Assembly (NCBI GenBank): GCA_034231615.1
Contig: CM067298.1
Span: 52,356,883 to 52,420,882, forward strand
Direction of reading: 5' to 3'
Length of the DNA: 64,000 nt
DNA from: Meghimatium bilineatum
Taxonomy: Eukaryota; Mollusca; Gastropoda; Stylommatophora; Philomycidae
Shown here: positions 43,700 through 54,679 of the stretch, one piece after another
How positions within the stretch are numbered: position 1 is the first letter of the stretch
Layout of the letters: every line of letters starts with the position of its first letter
Translations under genes and position numbers: made by a program
The notes under the pieces: generated by a model
Database searches by the model: none
The model's input: the letters and a program-made list of their open reading frames with translations, nothing else
What the model was told of the DNA's origin: nothing

Positions 43700-44801
43700 T
43701 AAGATTTTTTATTCTCGTGGAGTGCGTTCGACAACAGTTTACACTGTCTAAGTTAGCCGCAGTTGAATGTATAAGCCCCACAAAGGCCCCGTTGCTAGGT
43801 CCCCTATAATCAATAAAAGAAGCCACATTTTTAAAATTCTGGTTACCAGATTATTTGAAATCTGGCAAGTTATTCAACTGACTTCAATTTTTTCTGCAAA
43901 TTTAGCGGAGGAAACGTGAACCGAATCTCAGTAACATATTGAAATTTTTTCGATCTATTGACAATTTCAAACCAGAGCAGCGCCACGATAGTGAATTGGG
44001 TTTTATAGACTTTTGTTTTATCGTATTTTCAGTAAAATCATTATGGATTATTCTCCAGAAGATAAATTATAGAGAGGTAAGTTATTAATCACACTTGAAA
44101 ATATGTTAGACCATGCAGTTTCATATATTTTGACTTCATCAGTGGTTGTTTTGAAATCATGATAACTTTTTTGTTGTTACAGATATTTACATAATATTTG
44201 CACATATAAATAAAGAATTAAATTCTGCATATATTGATGTAAGTTTTGTTTGTATGTGTGTGATAAGAGACATGTGAGAAAGTGATAAAGTCAAATTTAG
44301 ACCTATTTCGATCTAGACCTACAGTATTTTTGATCGATCGTAAGCTGTTGAATATTATATATTTTACATAGTAAGAACCTTCTGGAACCTCGTGGTCTAT
44401 TCTAATTAAACACAATGCAACACTTACCTTCAATAATTCCACATTGAATTCGGAATAAATAATGATTTTACTGAATAAATCGATGATAAAGAAGTATAAT
44501 AAACTCTATTCACTGTCATGTCACCTCGCAGCAAAGCCGATGCTTGAAGATTGCTCCAAATTCCATTCCATAATCAAACCCTGTCGTCTATCGCCATTTT
44601 GACAATAGAAACAGGAAGCTAGATAAAGTCTCTTCTCGATGTAGCCAAAAAATTCTGTCAAAAAGTTACAGATCTCAATTTTTTTCATTCGGTTCAGGTT
44701 TACCGAATCGGGCGGATGATTTCGCCTTTCGTGTCAAGAAATAACACATTTCGGGCTAAAACCTTCAACTGGTTTGTCAACACATTGTGCTAAGGGTTAA
44801 A
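43700..44801 (+). repeat. Probable piggyBac-like non-autonomous element
   Basis: The stretch at 44010-44085 (TTTTCAGTAAAATCATTATG, ATTATTCTCCAGAAGATAAA, then GAGAG|GTAAGT) resembles a first coding exon with acidic start MDYSPEDKL, matching 10890-10930. The stretch 44145-44275 (GATAACTTTTTTGTTGTTAC, ATAATATTTGCACATATAAA) matches 50465-50580 inside the TTAA-flanked element. The right edge reads GCTAAGGGTTAA at 44792. A left TTAA terminus was not found. Confidence 0.45.
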
Positions 44802-45029
44802 TATCTCTAACAACAAAAAAGTTATCAAGTTTTCAAAACAGTAACCCACTATTATGTAACATTTTCCCAAAAAAATCAGGCTGCAGAAGAGAAAAATTAT
44901 GTAATTGTAAACTAGAGTGCTTATGGTTAAATTAAATTAGTTTACATACTATTTATCTAAAAAAAAAATAGTCAGACAATGAAATAAATGCAGTGAAGTA
45001 ATAAAATTAACTAAAACTAAAAGAACAAA

Positions 45030-45345
45030 TAGATCTCTTGTGTAAAATAGGTTTGGAAATATTTATGAGGACCAAAAAGTTTCAGTAACTCATCTATAAA
45101 TAGAGACCAGTAGAAATAGAGATAGCACTTAAGATACAGCAAAAATGTATAGGCCATATAAAGGTATTTAGAAAATGTGCAGATAGCACTGCAAGATGGA
45201 CATTGTTATGGAATCAGAAAGAAAAGAGATAAAAGATCAGGAAAACCTGGAGAAACTGGTTAGAAAAAGATATAAGAGTTTGGGTAAGCCATGAAAAAAA
45301 CAGAAAGAACTAGCAAAGGACAGAAAAATATGGAAGATGTTTGTT
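45030..45345 (+). pseudogene. LINE C-terminal remnant
   Basis: Plus strand in broken frames: RSGKPGETWLEKDIRVWVSH (frame-corrected), QLAKDRKIWKMFVKDV. The order GxR..GRP...W......D and A.DR..W matches LINE ORF ends. Confidence 0.4.
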
Positions 45346-45369
45346 AAAGATGTGTATTGCAAGAAGCTG

Positions 45370-45770
45370 ATAGTTCATTAGATAAAAGAATAAATATTAA
45401 TGGATAATAGAACAAAGATGAATAGATAAAATAGATAAAAACAGATGAATAGATGAAATATAGGTAAAAAGATAATTATATTCAACAGATACAATAATAA
45501 AAAATAAAACAGAATAGACATAAAAAGAATTATTACAGAAAAGGCAAAGGAACAAAGATGAATAAATAAAATACATAATAGAACAAAAATAAATAGATAA
45601 AATAGCAAAGATGAATACCGGAGTAGATAAAATATATAAAAGAGCAGAGATTAATAGGCCTACAAAGATGAATAGATAAAATAACAAAAGTGAATAGATA
45701 TAACAGATAAAAGGATAAAGAGTAATAAATATAATAGATATGAAAGAACAAATCACACTCAATATTTTAA
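45370..45770. repeat. Degenerate tandem repeat (AAAGATGAATAGATAAAATA)
   Basis: Many imperfect ~25-35 bp units of GAACAAAGATGAATAGATAA / AATAGATAAAA. The Phe/Ile/Tyr-rich minus-strand frames over it come from this composition. Confidence 0.85.
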
Positions 45771-46139
45771 TATTATAAATACCGGGGTACTTGCTTTATG
45801 TAAACATAAAATATTGAGCTTACCTTTCGGAATATATTTGCCATCCTCTTGAATTGTTAGTTGTGTGATATGAAGAATATTGGCTTTATCATTCCTTGCT
45901 AATGTGAAACAGCACTTCAGAAACACTTCATTGTAACTAATTACAGTTACTATTGAACTATTTAAAAAAGAAAAAAAATCACAAAGAAATTTAGCTTAAC
46001 TGTTAAAATCATTGGGAGACTTATTGCATTAACTTTTTGCCCATGTAAAAACAATTAATCATTCCAGATACAAATTGATTGTGGACATAACAATAAATCG
46101 CAATTGCAGATAGGCCATCTAAATTTGTTTCCTTTTGCA

Positions 46140-46205
46140 TAGTGCACTGGCGTTGCATATGAGTGGTCCTGGGGTCATTCCCAAGTTGAGGTGGAAATTT
46201 TTTCA
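46140..46205 (+). repeat. Fragment of the tRNA-derived SINE
   Basis: GCGTTGCATATGAGTGGTCC, TGGGGTCATTCCCAAGTTGA, GGTGGAAATTTTTTCAC matches positions 35-110 of the SINE at 6833. Confidence 0.7.
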
Positions 46206-46234
46206 CAATGTAGAAATTCATGTTGAAAATCTAG

Positions 46235-46890
46235 AAATTCATGTAGAAAATCGAAAAAGAAATAGACCTAATATTATTGGTCAGGGAAAAATAACAGCTA
46301 AATAATTCTAAAAGTGTTCCCACTACTACTGTTTCTGAAGAATCAGATAGACCTAGTGACAGCAATGATAATCTTGCACTACATTATACAGGAAACAGAG
46401 TTATGACTAATGATAATATTGAGTGGAATGAAGTTCAACAGAATGTTTTAATTGGGTCATCTCTGTTTAGATTGACTGCAGTCTGATATTAAAGCACCAC
46501 TGAATGAAAATTCATCACCACTGTACTGTTTGTTTACACTGTTGACAAGTGATATTACTGACAGTTTGACAACTGATATAAATACTTACACAGAGGAGAA
46601 AATACAAAGCCATCAGTACTCTCAAAGGATAACGTATTTGTTGGCAATGTACACTTAGTTGATTATGATGGTGCAGACAGTGTGCACAGTGCAGAAATCC
46701 AAAGCTGAAAAAATGCAGCTTTTACTACTGAGATGTAAAGACAAACCCCCACCTGTGCCTCAAAGCAAGTTTTGGAGCATATAATCCAAAAAATAGGAAA
46801 ATAAGGCATCAGATGTATATAGGATCTAAATATGAACTGCCTACTAACTTTGGAAATCTAATACTTGGGAGTATTTTGTAAAGTTTCGCA
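46235..46890 (+). pseudogene. piggyBac-like transposase remnant, middle deleted
   Basis: Plus strand, broken: TTVSEESDRPSDSNDN, NIEWNEVQQNVLI, then PLNENSSPLYCLFTLLTSD, ITDSLTTDINTYTEE, like the P.d.F.lFfdd.l...iv.eTN.Y motif of piggyBac transposases. Soon after comes a Cys-rich C-terminal block, QCAQCRNPKLKKCSFYY and NPHLCLKASFGAYN. The DDD catalytic core is missing. The family call rests on these two motif blocks only. Confidence 0.5.
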
Positions 46891-46899
46891 ATTTGTTCA

Positions 46900-47795
46900 G
46901 TTCTGAAATTTGACATGAAACACAAAAATGGCATACAACACTAGGTGGTTGATAGATTTACTTCAAATAAACAAATTATGATCAGTAAATAAACAATGAA
47001 GACACCTAATTTAGTAAGATTCGATAGCAACATTTCAAGACAAGTAAAATTGAGGGTGAGTAGAATAAAATGCACGTCAAAAAAATTTATTTTCGCCTGA
47101 CATCCCTATTTATGGTTAATTTTTGTTATTATTGTTACGATTCTTATATTTTTATATTGTGTATGGATTCCATATTCAATTATTATTCTTGTGATGACCT
47201 TCAATAGTTAATACTTTGCCTTCATGAAGCTTGTGCCTAAATCATGTTGCAACCCAAAATTTAGCATAAAATTAATTACACCCAAACCCCAGAATAGTTG
47301 CATCCTGAGAGAGTTAACCAATGCAACGAAAATATTCTGGAGAAATTCATGTCTAAATGATTAGAAAATAATTTGTTTAAAAAGCTTGATAGATGGATAG
47401 CTAAAGCTTAGGCCTACTAAGGTAGGTCCCAAGACAGCAATCTGCCGTCATGTACTACTCATGTACTAAGCAGCAACAACTAATATTAACTAGTTACTAT
47501 ACAGAAAATAAATTGAAGATCAAGAAGGGAAAACATTACTGAAGTTCATTAAGAAAGGTACATACTCTTGCCAAGCAGGGATCTAAGCAAGAAACTGAAA
47601 AAAAGCTCAACAATAGATAAAAACACAAAAGTTTAGTAAATAAAGCTCCAAAAAATGGATTACTAAAATCCACATACAATAATACAATCTAATTTTAGCA
47701 CTTACAAACACAACTTTAATACATTCATCAAAACTTAGTGAATAAAAATCACTATTTATTCAAAAGAAAAAACTAAATGGATGGAAATCTTATTT
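46900..47795. other. No gene or repeat recognised
   Basis: AT-rich sequence between the piggyBac remnant and LINE A; nothing supported. Confidence 0.4.
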
Positions 47796-47802
47796 CATCT
47801 TC

Positions 47803-49575
47803 ATTGAACATTCTTAAACTCCTGCTGGATTTCTCTTGTAGCAGGACAATGGTCTACTAGGTTGTCAGCAGGGTGTAGTCTGTAGTCAAGAGAATAGAAA
47901 TCCTTTGTTTTGCCGTTTTATTTTATACAGTGTCCCATAGAGTTTTGATTCCAGTGTTGTTTCCTCTGGCCAATATGTCTGCCTCAGCGTTTCATGCTCA
48001 GAACACTCTTGAAGTATATGTTTGGCACTCTGTGCTGCCTGTCCACATGTACACATGGCCGTGTTGCCAATTTTGAACTTTGTATACATGTGACTGCGGA
48101 GTCGGTTGTGTCCTGTTCTGAGACGTAGAATTATAACTTGTTCTGATCTGTTCATATTGTGATAGTCATCTTGTGTTGGTGTTTGTGGCTTTCTTATTGA
48201 CTTTATCATCTGTTTTTTCTGATGGTAGGTGATTGGTATATCTGGTTGGTCTTCGGCAGCACCTTCCTTAGCCAGTTGGTCTGCTTTTTCATTTCCTGGT
48301 ATTCCACAGTGAGAGGGTATCCACTGCATGGTTACCCTATACTGGTAAGACAATTCGCTAAGTAGTTTTTTTAAGTCTGTTAGTTTTCCAGACTGGAGAG
48401 CTTGAAGCACTGACCTTGCATCTGTCAGGAATACCACAGGCTGTAGGTCAGAGTTGGAGTTCAGCAGTTTTTTAGCTGCCACACTAATTGCCTGGATTTC
48501 TGCATCATAATTATTGCAGAATTTTCCTGTCGGTGTTCTGATTGTATCTCTAGGCTTGTGTGGATATTCTATATATACACCTGCACCTCCATTCCTCACA
48601 GCATTCTGTGCTGACCCATCTGTGTACACTCTGACCCATATATCTTGTGGATATTCCTCATCCAGGAAACTGAGGGTGATTGTCATTCGCTGCACACTGT
48701 TCTGTTCGTCCTCGCTTAGTATTCCTTTCACATGGGTCTGAATGTATATTGGCATTCCATGGCTTTCACTCCACGGGGTTTGCTCTGGTACAGACCTTAA
48801 GGGGCTGCCAACTTCAGGTAGGTCTGTAAGTTGTCTACGGAGTCGTTTAGCTTGATGGATAAAGCTGCTCCTTTTCAGTCGTCCCATTGCTAGATTTTGG
48901 AATCTTTCCCTCATTGGATGACTTGGCATACACTGAAACTTTTCTGCTTGAATTAGTACTTTTGTGTCTCTGCGTTCGCCAAGTGTTTGCATTCTTCCCA
49001 TTTTCTGCATCTCTGCTATGGGTGTTGATTTCATTGCTCCCAACATTATTCTAAGTGCCTGGTTTTGCACTTTATCTAGATCTTGTAATGTGGTGTTTGA
49101 TGCAGGACACCACGCAGCTGAACCGTATTCCAGGTGTGGTCTTATGCCTTGCTGGTAAACTTTACTGAGTATATTTCCACTGGCTCCCCATGTGGTTCCA
49201 CTTAGTTTTCTCAGGATAGCTAGCTTCCTCCTGGCTTTTGTTGTTGCTTTGTTTATGTGCTGCTTCCATGTCAGCTTATCATCAAAAGTAACTCCGAGGT
49301 ATGTGGGTTGTTTGTCTTCTTTCAAGAGCTCTCCATCTATCTTGATATGACCAGCTTTTTGTTTTGGTGAGAGGGTAAAAAGTGTAGTGCTGCACTTATC
49401 TGTGTTAATGCTGACGCACCATCTATTAGCCCATAAGGTTAGGGCATCGATAGCTCTTTGTATTTGTTTAGTGGCCACTGTTGCATGTTCTTCCGTGCAC
49501 CAGATCACCAGGTCGTCAGCATACATTGCCACTTTGATCCCGTGAGGTAGTTCAGCAACTAGGACTGGAAGAATG
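47803..49575 (-). mobile_element. LINE A, 5'-truncated but with a long intact ORF
   Basis: The ORF is open on the minus strand from about 49575 to the TGA at 47886 (548 residues from the first Met). It starts in RT motif C (VAMYADDLVIW), continues through GELLKEDKQPTYLGVTFD, KLTWKQHINKATTKARRKL, AEKFQCMPSHPMRERFQN, then a complete RNase H: VYTDGSAQNAVRNGGAGVYI, YDAEIQAISVAAKKLL, VVFLTDARSVLQALQ, WIPSHCGIPGNEKADQLAKE, and the C-terminus CTCGQAAQSAKHILQEC. All four RNase H acidic residues are present. The 3' UTR (47885-47803) carries the stem-loop region shared with SINE-1. Endonuclease and fingers are lost by 5' truncation, so it is not autonomous. No stop codons suggests a relatively young copy. 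Confidence 0.93.
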
Positions 49576-49595
49576 ATAGTTTGTCCTTCATTCAG

Positions 49596-49660
49596 TCGAG
49601 ATTGATTATCAATTTCTCAGAGACATCTCGAGATTGCTTATCAATTTCTCAGAGACATCT
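49596..49660. repeat. 32-bp tandem duplication at the LINE A 5' junction
   Basis: TCGAGATTGATTATCAATTT then CTCAGAGACATC occurs twice in a row (one mismatch), about 20 bp beyond the LINE A truncation point. Confidence 0.9.
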
Positions 49661-49796
49661 AATTATGATTCAGGTGAAGATTAATTTCTTTAAAGATGAC
49701 CTAACTGTTATTGGCAAGACAATTGGGCATTATAGGAATATATTTATGAACTGTAAAGTTGTGATACTTATAGAAATAATTAAATAAATCAAGGAC

Positions 49797-50180
49797 AAAT
49801 ATGATAGCACACTAAACAACAACACAAGACAAACGTAAACTTGTGACAGCTGAAATGGCATGCTTACGCAGAATCCTAGGAATATCGCTAAGAGACAGAG
49901 TGAGAAATGAGGACATTAGACAAAGAACCAGCACCACCCCAATCTTGGAATATATTAAGAGCCAACAGATCAGATGGTTTGCACACATCAGCAGACTACG
50001 ACCAGGCAGCATACCACAGCAAGCTATGCTACACAGATACAGTGAAAGCAGACCACGAAAACGATGGACCACCGAAATAAAAGAGACGACAAATTCCACA
50101 ATATATTCAGCACACCATCTCCAGAGAACTCTTCTACCCCTGATGCTGAAAGGCAATAAATGGTTTAACAAATAGATAGA
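49797..50180 (+). pseudogene. LINE G C-terminal part
   Basis: Open over 49843-50175: EMACLRRILGISLRDRVRNE, DIRQRTSTTPILEYIKSQQI, RWFAHISRLRPGSIPQQAML, RYSESRPRKRWTTEIKETTN. The RRILG-RDRxRNexIR and QLRWFGHxxR blocks are typical of a LINE C-terminus. Ends with GATAGATAG simple repeat at 50175. Confidence 0.75.
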
Positions 50181-50371
50181 TAGACTAAATGTCAAACAAT
50201 GACATAAGTATCTCATATATAGATCATTTAAGAAATCATATTCAACTGGTATTCATTTCATATGCAAACATGGTTAAGACACACCAATGTCTAATCAACT
50301 AAAAGAATCTTTGTTTGAAGTGGTAAAATTTCTTTTCTTGTGAAGATCAAAGGATTTAATTCGTTTATTAA

Positions 50372-51295
50372 CCTTTAGGGCCCTGAATTAAAAATTAAGA
50401 ACATCCCCTTGGGCCTGAATCATTTTTTGGAAAATGTGCGTTATTGATGGTGGGTGTTTTGAAAATGTGATAACTTTTTTGTTTTAAAAGATATCAAAAT
50501 AATTTTTGCATATCTAAATAAAGGAGTGAATAGTGAATATAGTCATGTTTTTTTTGTTGTTGTATGTATGATATGACAGTTGTGAGCAAGTTGTGAATGT
50601 TGAAAATTCGGGGGGAAAATCGCAAAACGCCATTTACAAATCGTATATATAACTTCTTGACGACCCTAATACTTGAGAAATGCGTGGAAACATTGATCAA
50701 ATCCTCATAAATACCTATACTTATTGTATATATATTGTTTTATATCAAAACTAATATAATATGAACTAAAAATAAATTAATAAAACGTGAAGAAATCGCA
50801 TATAACGTCCGTCCGGTAAACACTAGGTCTAGCCCGACATGCGGCGTAATTATTGTCTATACACACACGTGGCACCCCTGATACATATTAATTTTGTGTT
50901 TTTGAATGACTACACAAACATTCTTATCAAATAACATCATATTAAACACAAAAAACAACAATTAAAACATGTAGCAACGATCACTTAGCCATGCCACGCG
51001 ATACTCAATTTGATAGTAAAATATGGCTAAAAAATGGACATCGTCGTTCCAGAAATTCTTTGACAAAACAAGCCGGCTTTCTCTCTTCTTGCAATCGTAA
51101 TGTGTAAAAGAATTTGACCTTTAAACTGTGACGTATTCCTAGCTTCGTTTGGCAGGTTTTATACGTCACGGGATCATTACTTCGTGAAGTTTCGTACTCG
51201 GGAATCGGGCGATGTCCTATGTAGCGGGATTGCGCCCGCAGGCACAATGGAGCTGTGCTCATAGGCACAATATTGCGACCGCAGAGTCATAAAGG
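50372..51295. mobile_element. TTAA-flanked piggyBac-type non-autonomous element, 924 bp
   Basis: TTAA at 50368-50371 and 51296-51299 flank termini CCTTTAGGGCCCTGAA and (reverse complement) CCTTTATGACTCTGCGG, so the inverted ends share CCTTTA-G-C-C. TTAA duplication plus a CCYT terminus is diagnostic for piggyBac-type elements. No transposase remains. The right part has CpG-rich sequence (GTGACGTATTCC, GCGGGATTGCGCCCG). Confidence 0.75.
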
Positions 51296-51384
51296 TTAAA
51301 AAAAACTAGCTGTGATGCACAAATATAAAGTATAAGCCCTATATTTATTGGGTCTAACCAAATATACCAATAACAACATTATAG

Positions 51385-51700
51385 GCAAAAAATGACATAT
51401 GTTAGATTGATGGCAAAGCTAGCAAAACGTCAAACATGCTATCTATATTATTTTATAACAGTAACAGCAACGATTATTATTAGAAGATGTGGGCAGTATT
51501 TAGGACATATGCTTAGATCAGACTACACCAAGCTCTGCAACAGGAAAATGAAAACATGGAAAATCCAGGACAACACTACGAAGAACAATAAAGAATGAGG
51601 CAATAACAATGGATACCACTCAAGAACAAGAGCTTGCTTCGAACCACAAGGCATACAGAAATATTATGTGCTGCCTTGGCACCAAAAGAACAAACTAACA
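51385..51700 (+). pseudogene. LINE C-terminal remnant
   Basis: Plus strand: RRCGQYLGHMLRSDYTKLCN with KMKTWKIQDNTTKN, followed by a degraded R..W.... block. The WxGHxxR block is recognisable; the LINE type is not. Confidence 0.45.
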
Positions 51701-52483
51701 CTAACAGCAAGCTTAGGCCCAAGTTATTGAACTATTGAGAGTCATTTTAGTGATTTAGGTAAACTCTGAAAGAGTGTGAGGCTTATTGTACTATAATAAT
51801 ATAATATAATATAGAGTTATAGATAATATTAATAGTAATAGACAAATAGAAAAGATACTATACTAAATACTATATTAGACATATACTACTTTACTAACTG
51901 AGATTGAGACTAACTATACCAACTGGTCTAGACAGTAAATTAGGGCTGAAGTAAAGTACAGTTCTCCGCTGTGACCTTTGCTCTAGCTTCGAGGTGTTTT
52001 CTAACCATTGTGTTGTGATTGCCTTGCAGAGTGCTAGTATTGTTGTATGATTTAGTTTTGAATATAAGTAGTACTTAAAATTAATATTTATTTAAAACGA
52101 TTACATAAGAGTTAGTATTCAGCCTGGAGTTAGGGGTTAAGGATTAGGATCAGTTTCTAGTGTTAATTCTAACCTCTTGTTAGAATTAAAGTAAATTATT
52201 ATTATGTACAATAGTGGGAAGATATAATTTAAGGGACATGCGCAGTGGTATACATTTAGCAGACGGATTCAAACAATTATGGCATCCGTGTTTATGCATG
52301 TGATCTTACTTTCGTTATAAATTCATATATGGAGAAGAAAGCGTGTGAAGTTGAATGATATATTATTAATTGAAAACGCTTGCATTAGAATTAGTGTTGA
52401 AGAGTAGAATAAGTGTTCAGTATTTAGAATTAGGTTAGATTATTATTATATAAGGTTGCAATAGTTTAGCGCTTTTCAAAACT

Positions 52484-52726
52484 GTGCTGGTTCGTTTTAA
52501 TGCATTTTGCCATTATTTGGTGCTTTCTGATGCTTATTATGAACTTTTCTGGTGCTATTATGATGAAATGAGTTGGCAACACTGGGCCAGGCATGATCGG
52601 AAACCAATTAAATCTGCGCATTTCTTCAGTAGAGCTTGTGATTTGTATTATTCTTATGATTTGAGATTTGTATTAGAAATAATGCATGGTTTACTGAGAG
52701 TTTATCCGTGGTGGAACGGTGAATAA
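52484..52726 (+). other. Open frame of 80 residues inside the inverted-repeat element
   Basis: Starts MLVRFNAFCHYLVLSDAYYE, passes MSWQHWARHDRKPIKSAHFF and ends VYPWWNGE, rich in aromatic residues. The stop TAA is followed at once by GGTAAGTGC, a donor-like sequence. No family recognised; could be chance. Confidence 0.2.
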
Positions 52727-53085
52727 GGTAAGTGCTTAATTTTACTCATTTCACACTGTTTGCATTTTTAATTAGGCAATTTCCATGGATTTCCACTAGT
52801 AAAACCACTGGTCAAATCGATCAAATATTTTTTTTTTAAATGTCCGCCACACATACAATCGCTTGACGTAGGTGCTTGGACATCCGGGATTCGAGTGTAC
52901 ACAAAATTTTCCCCAAGTTATACATTTCTTGGACTAATGTTTACATTTAGTGATTTTGCCATTTTTCATGTCTGCAACCAGATTTATTATGTTCTTTAAC
53001 CATTTTTCTTTTTATATATGTAACTTTTAAGGATGCAGCTCAATGCTGAAAATGGCAGTTAATTTTTTTAAAACATCAACGTGTT

Positions 53086-53383
53086 TTATTTATGCAAATT
53101 GGTTGTCATTTTGAATATTAATTAGTTGTACATGCCTCTGAGAATCACAGCAATGTGATCAACAGATGCATCTTGTCTTTGTGAATACAAAAATATATAG
53201 TTTCTGTGGTATTTTATTATGTTTAATAGATATTTAATTTATTTTCATTATAATTATGCAAATTAGCAGCCATTTTGAATATCAATTAGTTCTGTGTCCA
53301 TCTGAACATTCCAGAAATGTTATCATCTTAAGCGTCTTGTCTTCACGAACACAAAAATGTATAGTTTGTGTGTTGTATTATTG
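53086..53383. repeat. Diverged tandem duplication, two ~164-bp-spaced copies
   Basis: Both copies read TTATGCAAATT...CATTTTGAATAT(T/C)AATTAGTT, then CATC or CTTAAGC, CTTGTCTT...GAA(T/C)ACAAAAAT(A/G)TATAGTTT. Similarity is about 75-80%. Confidence 0.7.
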
Positions 53384-53718
53384 AAAATAACTCAGATAAT
53401 TAAGAAATTGTCAGCTCAGTTTCATGTTTGGGATCAAGTTTTATTTATATTTTCCTGTTTCATGTAAATTATTTTGATTTCAAATTAATTAGAAAAAAAT
53501 TCAGAACTTTTTTCAAGGTTGACGTACAGACTTTGTTGATGTATCGTTGAATTGCAATTTTCAAGGGCTATCTAAATATAGTATTTTTAATGATGTAGCA
53601 TTATTTTGAAAATTTTGTCCAAGTACCTACTAAGTTGACGCTGCGTGCTGCATCTCATTGGCCGACAGTTTTTCTAGCGGAACTCCGTGACCTCGCCTAC
53701 TTAGAAATGTAAATAGCG

Positions 53719-53840
53719 TGCTATTTATAGCATAGCGGAGAACTTTTCTTTACTTTCACCTAAATTAGGAATTAAGGCCTACATTTTAGGCCTACTCCTA
53801 TGAAAGTAAAGAATAGTTCTCTGCTGTGCTATAAATAGCA
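53719..53840. repeat. Hairpin with 40-bp arms and 42-bp loop
   Basis: The left arm 53719-53758 begins TGCTATTTATAGCATAGCGG and ends CTTTACTTTCA; the right arm 53801-53840 is its reverse complement with three mismatches in 40. The arms contain the AGCGGAGAAC motif of the outer inverted repeats, so the hairpin may be a collapsed copy of the same family. Confidence 0.85.
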
Positions 53841-54679
53841 CAATTTTGACAATATTAACTATCCAACGTCATGGATTCCCGTGTAACACCAATCAAAATA
53901 ATGGCTGCCGTGACGTCACATCTGACAATCACTTGAGTTCAAATCTAGACACAGATGAACTTATGCATAATCTGTTTGTTTTCCAATTTACACATTTTTT
54001 ACAATTTCCTATTATTTGTGGTGAGCGATCAGTATTTCTGCCCGCTATACACGGAGCGAGGTGCGCGCACACATTAGAAATATTATTTCTAATCCTAACC
54101 TTACTCTAAGTACTTACCCGTAAGCTTGCCAAATCACACAACAAAGGTCAAGTAACACCTCGATACTAGAGCAAAGGTCACAGCGGAGAACTATAATTTA
54201 CTTCAGCCGTTAGTTAACTTAGGTACAGCAGGGAGAGAGAGTCAAGACTAATTGAATAATAATACCAATATCTGAAAAAAACATTCAATACCCAAAATTG
54301 AAACTTTCTAGACGCGTAAGCTTAGTGCAATAATTATTAAGATTATCACAATTTACTCATAGCAGCTAATCGTTTATTTTGTTTGCTTTTCCTATCAACA
54401 AACTACGCTGACACCTTTTCTTTTATTTACACACTTAACACACCTTGTTTGTATTTGTGTCTACACACACGCATAGTTCGTATAAACGGATGTTCAATAG
54501 TTGCTAGTTGCACAATATTTGTCTAATTATAACATAACATTTTTCCACTAATAAAATGTAAATATCATAGACCTATAATAATAGTTTTCTGTCGCGAAAT
54601 ATTTTATGGACTTGCAAATCTGTGCGTACCCAAATCTGTTTAGAAATAGCAAAATGGTGTTGAGCTCACCGCTTGCAAT

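Larger units (their letters stand above)
51944..54208. mobile_element. 2.27-kb element bounded by long inverted repeats
   Basis: The left edge GGCTGAAGTAAAGTACAGTT, CTCCGCTGTGACCTTTGCTC, TAGCTTCGAGGTGTT (51944-51998) is repeated in inverted orientation at 54154-54208, about 50 of 55 positions identical. Weaker inverted similarity extends further inward (TTGTGTTGTGATT, GGTTAGGATTAG). The family also includes the MITE at 16338-16560. Inside are a 40-bp-arm hairpin (53719-53840), a diverged tandem pair (53086-53383) and a small open frame, but no recognisable transposase. Confidence 0.65.

Noticed and set aside
45378-45762. Hydrophobic Phe/Ile/Tyr-rich minus-strand frames suggesting a membrane protein
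   Set aside because: They are the antisense of a degenerate AATAGATAAAATA tandem repeat; no start context and three overlapping frames show the same composition.
47886-49532. 548-residue ORF as a host RNase H gene
   Set aside because: It begins inside reverse-transcriptase motif C and decayed copies occur at 13.6 kb and 26-32 kb, so it is a LINE.
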